Of a DNA stretch of 64,000 nucleotides, positions 45,279 through 53,522 are shown one piece after another (the first letter of the stretch is position 1; the number at the start of each line of letters is the position of its first letter). Below the pieces are notes generated by a model that saw nothing but the letters and a program-made list of their open reading frames with translations, made no database searches and was not told where the DNA came from. The stretch is taken from assembly GCF_024494685.1 (NCBI RefSeq), contig NZ_JANHDM010000002.1, positions 330,999-394,998 of the forward strand, in the 5' to 3' direction. The translations under genes and the position numbers were made by a program. Origin of the DNA: Halorubrum rubrum (lineage in GTDB: Archaea > Halobacteriota > Halobacteria > Halobacteriales > Haloferacaceae).

Positions 45279-45764
45279 TCAGTTCGCCTCCGACCCGCCG
45301 TCCGCCGACTCGCCGCCGTTCGACCCGCCTCCCGAGCGACCCACGACGACGCTCGTCGGCGGCGCGAGCCGGTAGAGCGCGACGAACGCGACCGCGCCGA
45401 CGACCTCGGCCGCCTTCCCGACGATCGCCAGCGGGTCGGTCGAGAGTGCCGCGACCGTCGTTCCGCCGTGCCAGGCGACGTAGCCGACGAGGTACGCGGC
45501 GAGCGTGCCCGCGCCGAGCGCGTACAGCCGTCGGTACTCGTCGGCCCGCAGCGTCCCGGCGGCGACGACGGCGGTGAAGACGGCCGCGAGGACGAAGAGG
45601 TACGGTCGCGGGTCGGCCGGGTCGGCCAGCCGGGGCCACGCCCACAGCAGGTGGGTCGCCGCGCTCACCGTCGCAGCCTGGACGGCCACGATCCGGAGGA
45701 CGCGTTTCCGGGTACTCTCAGTCGAGCGTTCGGATCCGCCGACTCGGGCTCCGTCTTCTCCCAT
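45279..45764 (-). CDS. Small membrane protein, unknown function
   Basis: 161 residues with about four hydrophobic helices: IVAVQAATVSAATHLLWAW, YLFVLAAVFTAVVAAGTL, LYALGAGTLAAYLVGYVAW and IVGKAAEVVGAVAFVALYRL. Soluble acidic or Gly-rich ends. It lies 4 nt after the PspAB gene on the same strand, so they are likely co-transcribed. No family recognised. Confidence 0.7.
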   Translation of the reverse strand: MGEDGARVGGSERSTESTRKRVLRIVAVQAATVSAATHLLWAWPRLADPADPRPYLFVLAAVFTAVVAAGTLRADEYRRLYALGAGTLAAYLVGYVAWHGGTTVAALSTDPLAIVGKAAEVVGAVAFVALYRLAPPTSVVVGRSGGGSNGGESADGGSEAN

Positions 45765-45768
45765 CCGA

Positions 45769-46374
45769 TCACTCCCAGGGGTGTCGTCCGGGGGCGTCGG
45801 GCCACAGTGGGTACCAGTAGGACTCGTCGTCCTCGAGCCCGAGCTCCCCGTCGAGGACCGACTGGAGCTTGAACTCGACGCGCTGGTTTCGGTCGCCGGT
45901 CCCGTCGGGCGCGAACGGGTAGTACGCCCCGCGGCGGAACGAGTAGATCCAGTAGGCGCGACCGGCGTCGTTCTCGAAGCCGAAGACGGCGGCGAGGAGC
46001 CGCGAGCCGAACCCCTCTTCGATGAACTGGTCCGCGGCGAAGTGGACGCTCGTCACGAGGTCCTCGGGGTCGTCGTCCTCGAGGACGAACCAGTGGTAGC
46101 CGTGGTCGTCCTCGTGGCGATGGAACCCGGTTCCGGTCTCGATCTCGCCGGCCTCGAGGATCTCCTCGACCATCGAGACGGCGTCGTCGAAGCGGGTGCT
46201 GTCGACTCCGGAGAAACACAGCGCGGCCTCGCCGACGTGGTCGTAGCCGAGGTCCGCCTCCATCGTCATGTACGCCGTCGACATCCCGAAGAGGTCCTCG
46301 GGGTCTGCCGCTCGGGTCGCGTCCGTCTCGGCGCTCGTCCCGAGCACGGCGCGGATCGTATCGAAGATGCCCAT
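45769..46374 (-). CDS. PspA-associated protein PspAB
   Basis: 201 residues from ATG 46374 (MGIFDTIRAVLGTSAETDAT). Contains DPEDLFGMSTAYMTMEADLG, GEAALCFSGVDSTRFDD, HGYHWFVLEDDDPEDLVTSV, GFGSRLLAAVFGF and AYWIYSFRRGAYYPFAPDG, as in the PspAB family that accompanies PspA membrane-stress systems in actinobacteria and haloarchaea. PspA itself is not adjacent. The family call is from memory of these motifs. Confidence 0.8.
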   Translation of the reverse strand: MGIFDTIRAVLGTSAETDATRAADPEDLFGMSTAYMTMEADLGYDHVGEAALCFSGVDSTRFDDAVSMVEEILEAGEIETGTGFHRHEDDHGYHWFVLEDDDPEDLVTSVHFAADQFIEEGFGSRLLAAVFGFENDAGRAYWIYSFRRGAYYPFAPDGTGDRNQRVEFKLQSVLDGELGLEDDESYWYPLWPDAPGRHPWE

Positions 46375-46403
46375 CGGTTGGATCCCCCTAGGCGGCGGGG
46401 GGT

Positions 46404-47315
46404 TTAGGGCGTTTCTCCCCGGTCTAAGAACGCCAGGACGCCGCGGGCGTTCAGGCTCGCGTCGGCGCGGGCCCGTTCGGAGTTCCAGAACTCGACGTCG
46501 CGGCTCGTCTCCTCGAAGTGTTCGACGACCGCCTCGTCGTCGCCCAGCTCCTCGCGTTTCGCGCGGACCGCCTCCACCCACTCGACGTACGTTCGCTTCG
46601 CCTCCTCGATCAGGTCGGGGTCGTACTCGCGCGGGCCGAAGTGGCCGAAACAGAGGTGGTCCGGCTCGAGGTCGGCTATCGTCCCGAGGTCGCGGAGACA
46701 CTGGTTGAGGTCGAACTGCGGCGGCGGCGTCGTCTGGCGGATCGAATCCACTTCGGGGACGTAGATTCCGGCGGCGTCCGCGGTGAAGACCACGCCGGCG
46801 TCCGGGTCGTGATACACCGCGTGGTGGGGGGCGTGTCCCGGCGCGGAGTGAACGACGAGCTCGCGGCCACCCAGGTCGATCCGGTCGCCGTCCGCGAGCC
46901 CCGTGATCCGGTCCTCGGGGACGGGTTCGGGGTCGTCGTAGTACTGCCACTGGTCGCGCACCGCCGACTTCGTCCCGTCGACGAGCCTCTCCGGATCGAC
47001 GAGGTGTCGCACGCCTCGCTCCGGGACGGCGACCTCGGCGTTCGGATACCGCGCGGCCAGGTGACCCGCGCCGCCGGCGTGGTCGAGGTGGGCGTGCGTC
47101 GGAACGATCCACGCGAGTTCGTCGACTTCGATCCCGATCTTCCCGATCGTCTCGAACAGCGCCTCCCGGTTCGCGCCCGTACCGGTGTCGATCACGGCGG
47201 GGCGCTCGGCGTCGTACACGTACACCGACCCGTACTCGTCGGTGTCGAACATTCCCGTGTCGTGAACGTACAGGTCCGGCACGCCGCGCACCGGCTCGAA
47301 CTCGCCAGCGTTCAT
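46404..47315 (-). CDS. Metallo-beta-lactamase-fold hydrolase
   Basis: 303 residues from ATG 47315. Metal site THAHLDHAGG (HxHxDH), then LVVHSAPGHAPHH, VVFTADAAGIYVPE and HLCFGHFGPREYD supply the remaining histidines and aspartate. Starts with LYVHDTGMFDTDEYGSVYVY. The fold covers glyoxalase II, lactonases and flavodiiron-like enzymes; the reaction is not identifiable. The C-terminal helical region (KRTYVEWVEAVRAKREELGD) is found in several archaeal members. Confidence 0.9.
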   Translation of the reverse strand: MNAGEFEPVRGVPDLYVHDTGMFDTDEYGSVYVYDAERPAVIDTGTGANREALFETIGKIGIEVDELAWIVPTHAHLDHAGGAGHLAARYPNAEVAVPERGVRHLVDPERLVDGTKSAVRDQWQYYDDPEPVPEDRITGLADGDRIDLGGRELVVHSAPGHAPHHAVYHDPDAGVVFTADAAGIYVPEVDSIRQTTPPPQFDLNQCLRDLGTIADLEPDHLCFGHFGPREYDPDLIEEAKRTYVEWVEAVRAKREELGDDEAVVEHFEETSRDVEFWNSERARADASLNARGVLAFLDRGETP

Positions 47316-47477
47316 ACGGGTCCGCCGACGGCCAGGGCCTTTTACCGATCGGTCGCCGTCGTCGTCGCCGGCGGCCTCCGATCCGCGTTTCGCGCCCGAT
47401 CCGCGTTCCGGTCCCGCCTCGCGTTCCGTTCTCGCGCCGTGCGGAGGCTTATGGTCGCGCCGCTCTTCCGTCCGGGT

Positions 47478-48416
47478 ATGCGCGTGCTCGTCACCGGCGC
47501 GACCGGGTTCGTCGGGCGTCGGCTCGTTCCGGCGCTTCTCGACCGTGGCCACGAGGTCGTCTCGCTCGTCCGGGACGCCGACGGCTACGCCCCGCCGGCG
47601 GGCGTCCGCGTCGTCGAGGGTGACCTGCTGGAGCCGGGGAGCCTCCCGCCGGCGTTCCGGGTCGACGGCGAGGTCGTCGACGCCGCCTACTACCTCGTCC
47701 ACTCGATGGACGGCGGCCCCGGCTACGAGGAGCGCGACCGGAACTGCGCGCGGAACTTCGCGGAGGCCGCCTCCGCCGCCGGCGTCTCTCGGGTCGTCTA
47801 CCTCGGTGGCCTCGGCGAGGACCGCGACGGCCTCTCCGAACACCTCCGATCGCGACGCGAGGTCGAGCGCGTCCTCGCGGAGGGGTCGTACGCGCTGACG
47901 ACGCTGCGGGCCGCGATCGTGATCGGCGCGGGAAGCGCCAGCTTCGAGGTGATCCGCGGGCTCGCGGGCCGGCTCCCGCTCATGATCACTCCGAAGTGGG
48001 TCGACACGCTCTGTCAGCCGATCGCGATCGACGACGTGGTCGCGTACCTCGCGGGCGTCCTTGAGGTCCCCGAGACCGCCGGCGAAACCTACGAGATCGG
48101 CGGCCCCGAGGTGTTGACGTACGCGGAGATCCTCCGGCGGACCCGCCGGCAGTTCGGCCGCGGTCTGTACATCCTCCGCGCGCCCGTCTTGAGCCCGGAG
48201 CTATCCGCCCGGTGGCTTCGGCTCGTCACCGACGTGAACCCCTACCTCGCGCGTTCGCTCGTCGAGGGGCTCCGAAACACGGTGATCGTCGAGGACGACC
48301 GGATCCGCGAGCTGGTCCCCGTCGAGGCGACGCCCTTCGACCTCGCGGTCGCCCGCGCGCTCGACGCCGAACGGGCGGCGGGATCGGTCGAGTCCGGGTC
48401 GGGGGCGACCTCGTGA
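47478..48416 (+). CDS. NAD(P)-binding NmrA/SDR-type epimerase-like protein
   Basis: 312 residues. Rossmann start MRVLVTGATGFVGRRLVPAL (GxxGxxG), DAAYYLVHSMDG, VVYLGGLGEDRDGLSEHLRS, LRAAIVIGAGSASFEVIRGL and GETYEIGGPEVLTYAEILRR. Such YLVHSM proteins resemble atypical SDRs similar to NDUFA9 or DUF2867 proteins. The substrate is unknown. GCTTATGG about 28 nt upstream. The stop overlaps the next GTG, so it is coupled to a membrane protein. Confidence 0.87.
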   Translation: MRVLVTGATGFVGRRLVPALLDRGHEVVSLVRDADGYAPPAGVRVVEGDLLEPGSLPPAFRVDGEVVDAAYYLVHSMDGGPGYEERDRNCARNFAEAASAAGVSRVVYLGGLGEDRDGLSEHLRSRREVERVLAEGSYALTTLRAAIVIGAGSASFEVIRGLAGRLPLMITPKWVDTLCQPIAIDDVVAYLAGVLEVPETAGETYEIGGPEVLTYAEILRRTRRQFGRGLYILRAPVLSPELSARWLRLVTDVNPYLARSLVEGLRNTVIVEDDRIRELVPVEATPFDLAVARALDAERAAGSVESGSGATS

Positions 48417-49087
48417 GCCGGAGCTACGGCGAGACGTGGGTGTACGAGAGCCTCGTCGGCGGGATCCCCGGCTTGGCGGTCCCGCGGCGGGTCGCCGTCG
48501 CCGTCCAGTTCCTCCTCTTCGAGGTCGCGGTCCTCGTCCTCGGCTGGTACTACGGGCTGTGGAACGCGGTCCTCGCGGGGACGGTCGCGGTCTTCGTGGC
48601 CGCGGTCGGCAGCGTCGAGATGCACCGGCTCGGCGCGAACAACCGGCTGCTGTCGACGCCGCCGGAGCACAAGCGGCTGCTGTTCGGGTCGAGCATCGAG
48701 ATCGTCTTGGGCGTGCTCGCGTTCATCGCGCTCGTGACGTACCTCTTCGTCTGGGACGGGGCGCTGCTCGAACGGCTCTTCGGTCCGCGTCCGCCCGCGC
48801 CGGTCGTGTACGTCACCCTCCTCGTCCTCTGGGATCTCACCTACCGGATCGGCACCTCCTGGTGGAGCGCGGTCGTCGCGCTCTGGCGGGCGGTCCACGT
48901 CGACCTCTCCCCGGAAGACGCCGCGATCGCTCGCCGCCTCGACGCGGAGAACGTCGCGTTCTCGGCGGTACAGCTGGCGTTGACCCCGTTTCTCCTCGAG
49001 GAACCGATCCTGCTCGGCGCCGTCGTCGGCCACGTGCTCGCCGTCGCGCTCGTCTGTTCGGCCGCGATCCTCCTCACCGGTCGCTGA
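48413..49087 (+). CDS. Membrane protein coupled to the SDR gene
   Basis: 224 residues from GTG 48413 (GTGA overlap with the upstream stop). About five hydrophobic helices: RVAVAVQFLLFEVAVLVLGW, AVLAGTVAVFVAAVGSVEM, IVLGVLAFIALVTYLFVWDG, VVYVTLLVLWDLTYRIG and LGAVVGHVLAVALVCSAAIL. The phrase LLSTPPEHKRLLFGSSIEI between helices looks conserved, and DVNPYL/DLTYR-type motifs suggest an enzyme-associated integral protein. No family assigned. Confidence 0.75.
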   Translation: MSRSYGETWVYESLVGGIPGLAVPRRVAVAVQFLLFEVAVLVLGWYYGLWNAVLAGTVAVFVAAVGSVEMHRLGANNRLLSTPPEHKRLLFGSSIEIVLGVLAFIALVTYLFVWDGALLERLFGPRPPAPVVYVTLLVLWDLTYRIGTSWWSAVVALWRAVHVDLSPEDAAIARRLDAENVAFSAVQLALTPFLLEEPILLGAVVGHVLAVALVCSAAILLTGR

Positions 49088-49132
49088 TCGTCGAACGGAT
49101 CGCCGAAAACCGCCGAACGACTCGGATCCCTG

Positions 49133-49306
49133 TTACTCTCCTTTCATCTCCTGGAACTTGTCGAGGAGTGCCTCCGCGGAGTCGCCGGAGTCGTACGTGA
49201 GCGAGCCCGAATACTCCGGCCGCTCGGCGTCGAAATCGGCGTCGACAGCACTCGTCTTCGCTTCCCGCCTTTCGTGCTCGGCCTCGTCATAGGCACCCAT
49301 TGACAT
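49133..49306 (-). CDS. DUF5786 family small acidic protein
   Basis: 57 residues: MSMGAYDEAEHERREAKTSA, VDADFDAERPEYSGSLTYDS, GDSAEALLDKFQEMKGE. MGAYDE-EHERRE and YDSGDSAEALLD-F match the haloarchaeal DUF5786 family. Likely soluble; role unknown. TATATGTAC about 30 nt upstream on the minus strand. Confidence 0.88.
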   Translation of the reverse strand: MSMGAYDEAEHERREAKTSAVDADFDAERPEYSGSLTYDSGDSAEALLDKFQEMKGE

Positions 49307-49464
49307 GGTACGATCTCACTTAGCAACTCTTGTACATATACCTGTCGGCGGATCCGCATTCGTTTCTCAGACGCGATAGTTACCCGATCGCCGAGGCCTC
49401 GGTCGGAGCGGCGTTCCGGTCGGGCCACCGGAAGCCCTTAGCCGAGTCGTGCGGTAGCGGACGC

Positions 49465-50514
49465 GTGGCACAACCGCTCCGATTCAGGCGCGCGCCCGGC
49501 CGGTGGGACACGGATCGGGTCCGCTCGCGGATCGAACGCCCGCTCGACGAGAACCTCGGCGCGACCGCGAGCGACCCGTGGTTCAAGCCGCCCCCCCGGT
49601 ACGAGGCGCGGCGGTTCGACATGGACGACGGCTCGTGGGCGCTGTTCTGTTGGACCGACGACGACGCCGACCCGCCGGAGGGTGCGGGCGGCGGCCCCGT
49701 CGGCTACTGGCTCGGCAACACGGAGACGCCGAGCGACCTCTGGCGCACGGACAAGTACGGCTTCGAGGAGGTCCCCTATCCCGTCTCGCGGTGGGCCCAG
49801 CGGGAGCTGCTCGCGGGGCTTCACGACGACGAGCCGTGGCTCGCGGACTACCCGCACGTCTCGTGGTTCTTCCTCCCGGTGTTCTGCTCGAAGGACGGCG
49901 CGGCGACGACCAGGGCGTTCTTCCGCGACCACGCCGCCGGCTTCCCCGACGCGACCCGCGAGGAGGGGACCGGCTACGTCGAGCGTCTCCTGCGGCCCGG
50001 CATCCTCGACGAGTACCGCGAGACGATGGCGGGCAAGCTCGGCACCTCCACCTCGATGGACCTCGTTCGCATGAGCGCGACCGTCGCGGAGTTCACGGCC
50101 GCGAAGCTCATCTCGGATTCGGGGTACGCGTTGACCCCCGAGATCGAGGTGACGACCGGCCACTCGCTCGACTTCCGCGCGACCGACCCCGACACGGGGA
50201 CCGGCTCGCTCGTCGAGGTCACCCGACCGCAGCCGGTCGCGACCCGGTCGGCGTCCGGCCCGGTCGCGGCCGTCCGCGACACCGTCGAGACGAAGACCAG
50301 CGGCCAGTTGGAGGCGCACGGCGGCGGAGCGACGCTGTTCGTCGACTGCTCGTCGTTCCCCGACGACGACTGGGACGCGGTCCGCGCCGCGCGCCCGGAC
50401 GTCCGCCACCGGCCCGCGGTCGTCCTCCGCGCTCGCCCGAACGGCCGGATCGAGGCCTACCGGAAGGGGTCGGTCCCGATCGATCTCTCGCCGGCCGTCG
50501 AGTGGATCGACTGA
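49465..50514 (+). CDS. DUF5784 family protein (possible PD-(D/E)XK-like fold)
   Basis: 349 residues from GTG 49465, with CCCTTAGCC about 27 nt upstream. Conserved phrases: FKPPPRYEARRFDMDDGSWA, YWLGNTETPSDLWRTDKYGF, YPHVSWFFLPVFCSKDG and AGKLGTSTSMDLVRMSATVA. The second half has HSLDFRATDPDTGTGSLVEVTRP and a later lysine (VETKTSGQLEAHGG), which resembles a nuclease-like D...E-x-x core, but the usual ExK is not clear. Haloarchaea-specific; function unknown. Confidence 0.82.
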   Translation: MAQPLRFRRAPGRWDTDRVRSRIERPLDENLGATASDPWFKPPPRYEARRFDMDDGSWALFCWTDDDADPPEGAGGGPVGYWLGNTETPSDLWRTDKYGFEEVPYPVSRWAQRELLAGLHDDEPWLADYPHVSWFFLPVFCSKDGAATTRAFFRDHAAGFPDATREEGTGYVERLLRPGILDEYRETMAGKLGTSTSMDLVRMSATVAEFTAAKLISDSGYALTPEIEVTTGHSLDFRATDPDTGTGSLVEVTRPQPVATRSASGPVAAVRDTVETKTSGQLEAHGGGATLFVDCSSFPDDDWDAVRAARPDVRHRPAVVLRARPNGRIEAYRKGSVPIDLSPAVEWID

Positions 50515-50881
50515 GGCCGGTGGAGTGGTTGCGTACCGGTGAAAGAGACTACGATCTGTTAGTGTGGCTGACGCAACGATCGGTCTTCGATGCGGTGGCG
50601 CGCCTCCGAGCGCCCGACAGGGCGTGAGGAGCCCGCGAGGGACGCGGTGAGCACTCGGAGAGTGCGAGCCGCGAGGCTGGGGAGGCGTGAGGTGCGGGGC
50701 GGTTGCGGTGCGGGTGGACTCTCAAAGGGGCAGTCGCCGGCGGCTCAGCCGCCGGCTGTCAGAGGCGCGGAGCGCCTCGCGACTGGGGCTTTGACGGTGT
50801 ACGCCGTAGTCGTGTTTCTCACTTCGTACTGCCGCGGCTCGCCGGAAAACGCCTCGAAAAACGAGAACCGCTACCGCCGCC
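50515..50881. other. Gene-free stretch between convergent genes containing repeat copy C
   Basis: 367 nt between the 3' ends of the DUF5784 and DUF5789 genes. 50527-50575 has an inverted GTTGCGT/ACGCAAC pair. Repeat copy C fills 50594-50807. The rest shows nothing recognisable. Confidence 0.6.
50594..50807 (-). repeat. Dispersed structured repeat, copy C (inverted)
   Basis: Read on the minus strand: small hairpin ACGG-cgtaca-CCGT (50794-50807); block 1 CAAAGCCCCAGTCGCGAG (50776-50793); variable hairpins GAGGCG-ctccg-CGCCTC and GCCGGCGGC-tga-GCCGCCGGC; block 2 GCGACTGCCCCTTTG (50723-50737); block 3 CTCACGCCTCCCCAGCCTCG (50672-50691); CGTCCCTCGCGG; and end GGCGCGCCACC (50594-50604). The compact copy, where the inner hairpins are easiest to see. 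Confidence 0.88.
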
Positions 50882-51166
50882 TCAGAACGAGACCGGCTGC
50901 GGCCCGTTCTCGCCGTCCGTCGTCGGGTCGCGGTCCGAGTAGAACCGTCGGCCGACGCCGCGGTGACAGACGCCGGCTCGCAGCGTGTCGAAGACCTCCT
51001 CGGGCGCGTCGAACGTCTGCTCGCCGAACCGTTCGAGCACGTCCCCGATCCGCTCCGAGCCGTCGGCGAGCTGTACGGTCGCGTTTCCGTGAGCCGCGAT
51101 CAGCTCTTCGGAGGTGGTCGGGAACTGGTGCCGTTCGATCCGGTCGTCGACGCCGTTCAAGCGCAT
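50882..51166 (-). CDS. DUF5789 family protein
   Basis: 94 residues from ATG 51166 (MRLNGVDDRIERHQFPTTSE). Contains ELIAAHGNATVQLADGSERI, LRAGVCHRGVGRRFYSDRDP and an ending GPQPVSF, matching haloarchaeal DUF5789. Small soluble protein, role unknown. Confidence 0.85.
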   Translation of the reverse strand: MRLNGVDDRIERHQFPTTSEELIAAHGNATVQLADGSERIGDVLERFGEQTFDAPEEVFDTLRAGVCHRGVGRRFYSDRDPTTDGENGPQPVSF

Positions 51167-51235
51167 CAACTACGCCGAGTCGCCGGAGGTTCTTAATGAT
51201 TGTCCATGAACGTCCTTAGTCGGGGGTTACCTCCT

Positions 51236-51275
51236 TATACGTCATAATACCGCGTGCGGTATACGTCATGATTCC
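51236..51275. promoter_or_regulatory. Operator-like direct repeats with a central palindrome
   Basis: TATACGTCATAATACC (51236-51251) recurs as TATACGTCATGATTCC (51260-51275), a 24-nt period, and between them lies the perfect palindrome ATACCGC-GT-GCGGTAT (51247-51262). It sits about 50-90 nt upstream of the PHP gene start and about 70 nt upstream of the DUF5789 start. This looks like a regulator-binding site for one or both divergent genes. Confidence 0.55.
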
Positions 51276-51325
51276 GCACGGATCGGCACCGTCGTTGCTT
51301 AGTGGGGTCGGCGGAAACGAGGGGT

Positions 51326-52156
51326 ATGGACGCTGACAGCCGAGATTCCGAACACGGCGACCGTCGTTCCGGTCTCGTCGCCGACCTCCATACCCACACG
51401 ACCGTCTCCGACGGGACGTTGACGATCGACGAGGTCCCGGCGGCCGCCCGCGAGGCCGGACTCGACTGGGTCGCGGTCACCGACCACGACCGCGTCCACC
51501 CCGGGATCGACGCACCCGTCGTCGAGCGCGACGGGGTCCGGATCGTTCGAGGGATCGAGCTCCGCGTCGACGCCGGCTTCGAGCGGCTCGACCTGCTCGG
51601 GTACGCCGTCGAGCACACCCCCGCGCTCGACGCCGAGATCGACCGGCTCCAGACCGACCGCCGCGAGCGCGGCGCGGCGATCCTCCGGCGCGTCGAGGAG
51701 CGCCTCGGCGTCGACCTCGACGTGGAGCCCCGCCCCGGCCTCGGTCGGCCGCACGTCGCCCGCGCGATCGAGGCGTCGGCCGCGCCGTACGACTACGCCG
51801 ACGCCTTCGACGAGCTGATCGGGAACGACGGGCCGTGTTACGTCGCCCGCGACGTGACCGACCTCGACCGCGGCGTCGACCTACTCCGGGGGTCGTGCGC
51901 GCTCGTCGGGCTCGCACACCCGTTCCGCTACGCCGACGTCGACGCGGCGCTCGAGGTCGCCCGCGACCTCGACGCGATCGAGCGCTTCTACCCGTACGGT
52001 CGCCCGGTCGACACCGGTCGGATCGACGCGATCGTCGCCGACGCGGATCTGCTCGCGACGGGCGGGAGCGACGCCCACGAGCGGACCCTCGGCGCGGCCG
52101 GACTGACCGAGGCCGCGTTCGCGCCGGTCCGCAAGCGACTGTCGGCCCCGCGCTGA
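51326..52156 (+). CDS. PHP-domain phosphoesterase
   Basis: 276 residues from ATG 51326. PHP metal motifs: VADLHTHTTVSDGTLTIDE (HxH), VAVTDHDRVHPGI (TDHD), VRGIELRVDAG, GRPHVARAI, LVGLAHPFRYAD and ATGGSDAHERTLG. Members include histidinol phosphatase, trpH-like 3',5'-nucleotide phosphatases and PolX domains; without a polymerase domain this is closest to the stand-alone YciV/TrpH type. CTTAGTGGG lies about 28 nt upstream. Confidence 0.9.
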   Translation: MDADSRDSEHGDRRSGLVADLHTHTTVSDGTLTIDEVPAAAREAGLDWVAVTDHDRVHPGIDAPVVERDGVRIVRGIELRVDAGFERLDLLGYAVEHTPALDAEIDRLQTDRRERGAAILRRVEERLGVDLDVEPRPGLGRPHVARAIEASAAPYDYADAFDELIGNDGPCYVARDVTDLDRGVDLLRGSCALVGLAHPFRYADVDAALEVARDLDAIERFYPYGRPVDTGRIDAIVADADLLATGGSDAHERTLGAAGLTEAAFAPVRKRLSAPR

Positions 52157-52258
52157 GCGGCCTCCGTTGAGTCCGGTCGAGGGGCGGGGAACCCCGGCCG
52201 GGGAGGGGAGACTCCGGCGAGGAACAGGGTTAACTCTCGGCGCGACCGAGGGATCGAC

Positions 52259-52429
52259 ATGCGGTGTCACTACTGCGACAGCGAGGCCGCCTACGAGGCC
52301 GAACGGGCCGGCGTCGTCGTCGGGCTCTGTGCCGAGCACTTCCGCGAACGCGTCGAGGAGCTGGCCGACGACGAGGGGTTGGCGGCGCTCTCGGACCGGC
52401 TCGACGTCGAGTCGCGAGAGGGCGAGTGA
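52259..52429 (+). CDS. Small zinc-binding protein (DUF6757-like)
   Basis: 56 residues: MRCHYCDSEAAYEAERAGVV, VGLCAEHFRERVEELADDEG, LAALSDRLDVESREGE. A CxxC and a C-x2-H pair (RCHYC, LCAEH) can bind one zinc. The family assignment is from memory. It lies 77 nt before hemB on the same strand. Confidence 0.75.
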   Translation: MRCHYCDSEAAYEAERAGVVVGLCAEHFRERVEELADDEGLAALSDRLDVESREGE

Positions 52430-52506
52430 CGCGTCCATCGACCGCTTTTCCGATCCGCCCGCGCGCGAACGAACGCTAAAAGACGGTCCGCGACCAAGCG
52501 GCAGGT

Positions 52507-53487
52507 ATGTACCCCACCGACCGCCCGCGACGGCTCCGAACCGACGGGATCCGCCCGCTCGTCAGCGAGTCGTCGCTGTCGGCGTCCGACCTCGTCGCGC
52601 CCGTCTTCGTCGACGCGACGACCGACGAGCGCGTGCCGATCGAGTCGATGCCGGGCCACGAGCGCGTCCCTCACGACGAGGCGGTCGCGCGCGTCGAGGA
52701 GGTCCGCGAGACCGGCGTCGAGGCGGTCATCCTCTTCGGGATCCCCGAGACCAAGGACCCGACTGGGAGCCGGGCGTACGCCGACGACGGCGTCGTCCAA
52801 CGGGCGATCCGCCGGATCTCGGGCGCGACTGACGCGTACGTGATCGGCGACGTCTGTCTGTGTGAGTACACCGACCACGGCCACTGCGGGGTGATCGAGC
52901 CGGCGGCCGAGAGCGACCCGACGCTCACGGTGAGAAACGACGAGACGCTGGACCTGCTCGCGGAGACCGCGGTCTCGCAGGCCGACGCCGGCGCGGACAT
53001 GGTCGCGCCCTCGGCGATGGCGGACGGGCAGGTGGGGGCGATCCGCTCGGCGCTCGACGACGCGGGCCACGAGGACGTGGCGCTCATGAGCTACGCCGCG
53101 AAGTACGAGTCGGCCTTCTACGGCCCGTTCCGGGACGCCGCCGACGGCGCGCCCGCCTTCGGTGACCGCCGGCACTACCAGATGGACCCCGCCAACCGCC
53201 GGGAGGCGCTCCGGGAGGCCCGACTCGACGCCGAGGCGGGCGCGGACGTGTTGATGGTGAAGCCGGGACTCCCGTACCTCGACGTCGTCTCGGACCTCCG
53301 CCGGGAGTTCGACCGCCCGATCGCCGCCTACAACGTCTCCGGCGAGTACGCCATGCTCCACGCCGCCGCGGAAAAGGGGTGGCTCGACCTCGAGGCGGTC
53401 GCCCACGAGTCGCTCGTCTCGCTCAAGCGCGCGGGCGCGGACCTGATCGTGACCTACTTCGCGGAGGACCTGGCCGACCGGCTGTAG
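52507..53487 (+). CDS. hemB: Delta-aminolevulinic acid dehydratase (porphobilinogen synthase)
   Basis: 326 residues. Opens RPRRLRTDGIRPLVSESSLS; zinc site VCLCEYTDHGHCG; Schiff-base lysines in SYAAKYESAFYGPFRDA and VLMVKPGLPYLD; QMDPANRREALREARLD is the family signature. Condenses two 5-aminolevulinate molecules for haem, sirohaem and cobalamin. GCTAAAAGAC about 27 nt upstream supports the ATG. No other haem genes in the window. Confidence 0.97.
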   Translation: MYPTDRPRRLRTDGIRPLVSESSLSASDLVAPVFVDATTDERVPIESMPGHERVPHDEAVARVEEVRETGVEAVILFGIPETKDPTGSRAYADDGVVQRAIRRISGATDAYVIGDVCLCEYTDHGHCGVIEPAAESDPTLTVRNDETLDLLAETAVSQADAGADMVAPSAMADGQVGAIRSALDDAGHEDVALMSYAAKYESAFYGPFRDAADGAPAFGDRRHYQMDPANRREALREARLDAEAGADVLMVKPGLPYLDVVSDLRREFDRPIAAYNVSGEYAMLHAAAEKGWLDLEAVAHESLVSLKRAGADLIVTYFAEDLADRL

Positions 53488-53522
53488 CTCGGCCCTTGCG
53501 GTGATCTCATCGACCGGTCCGG

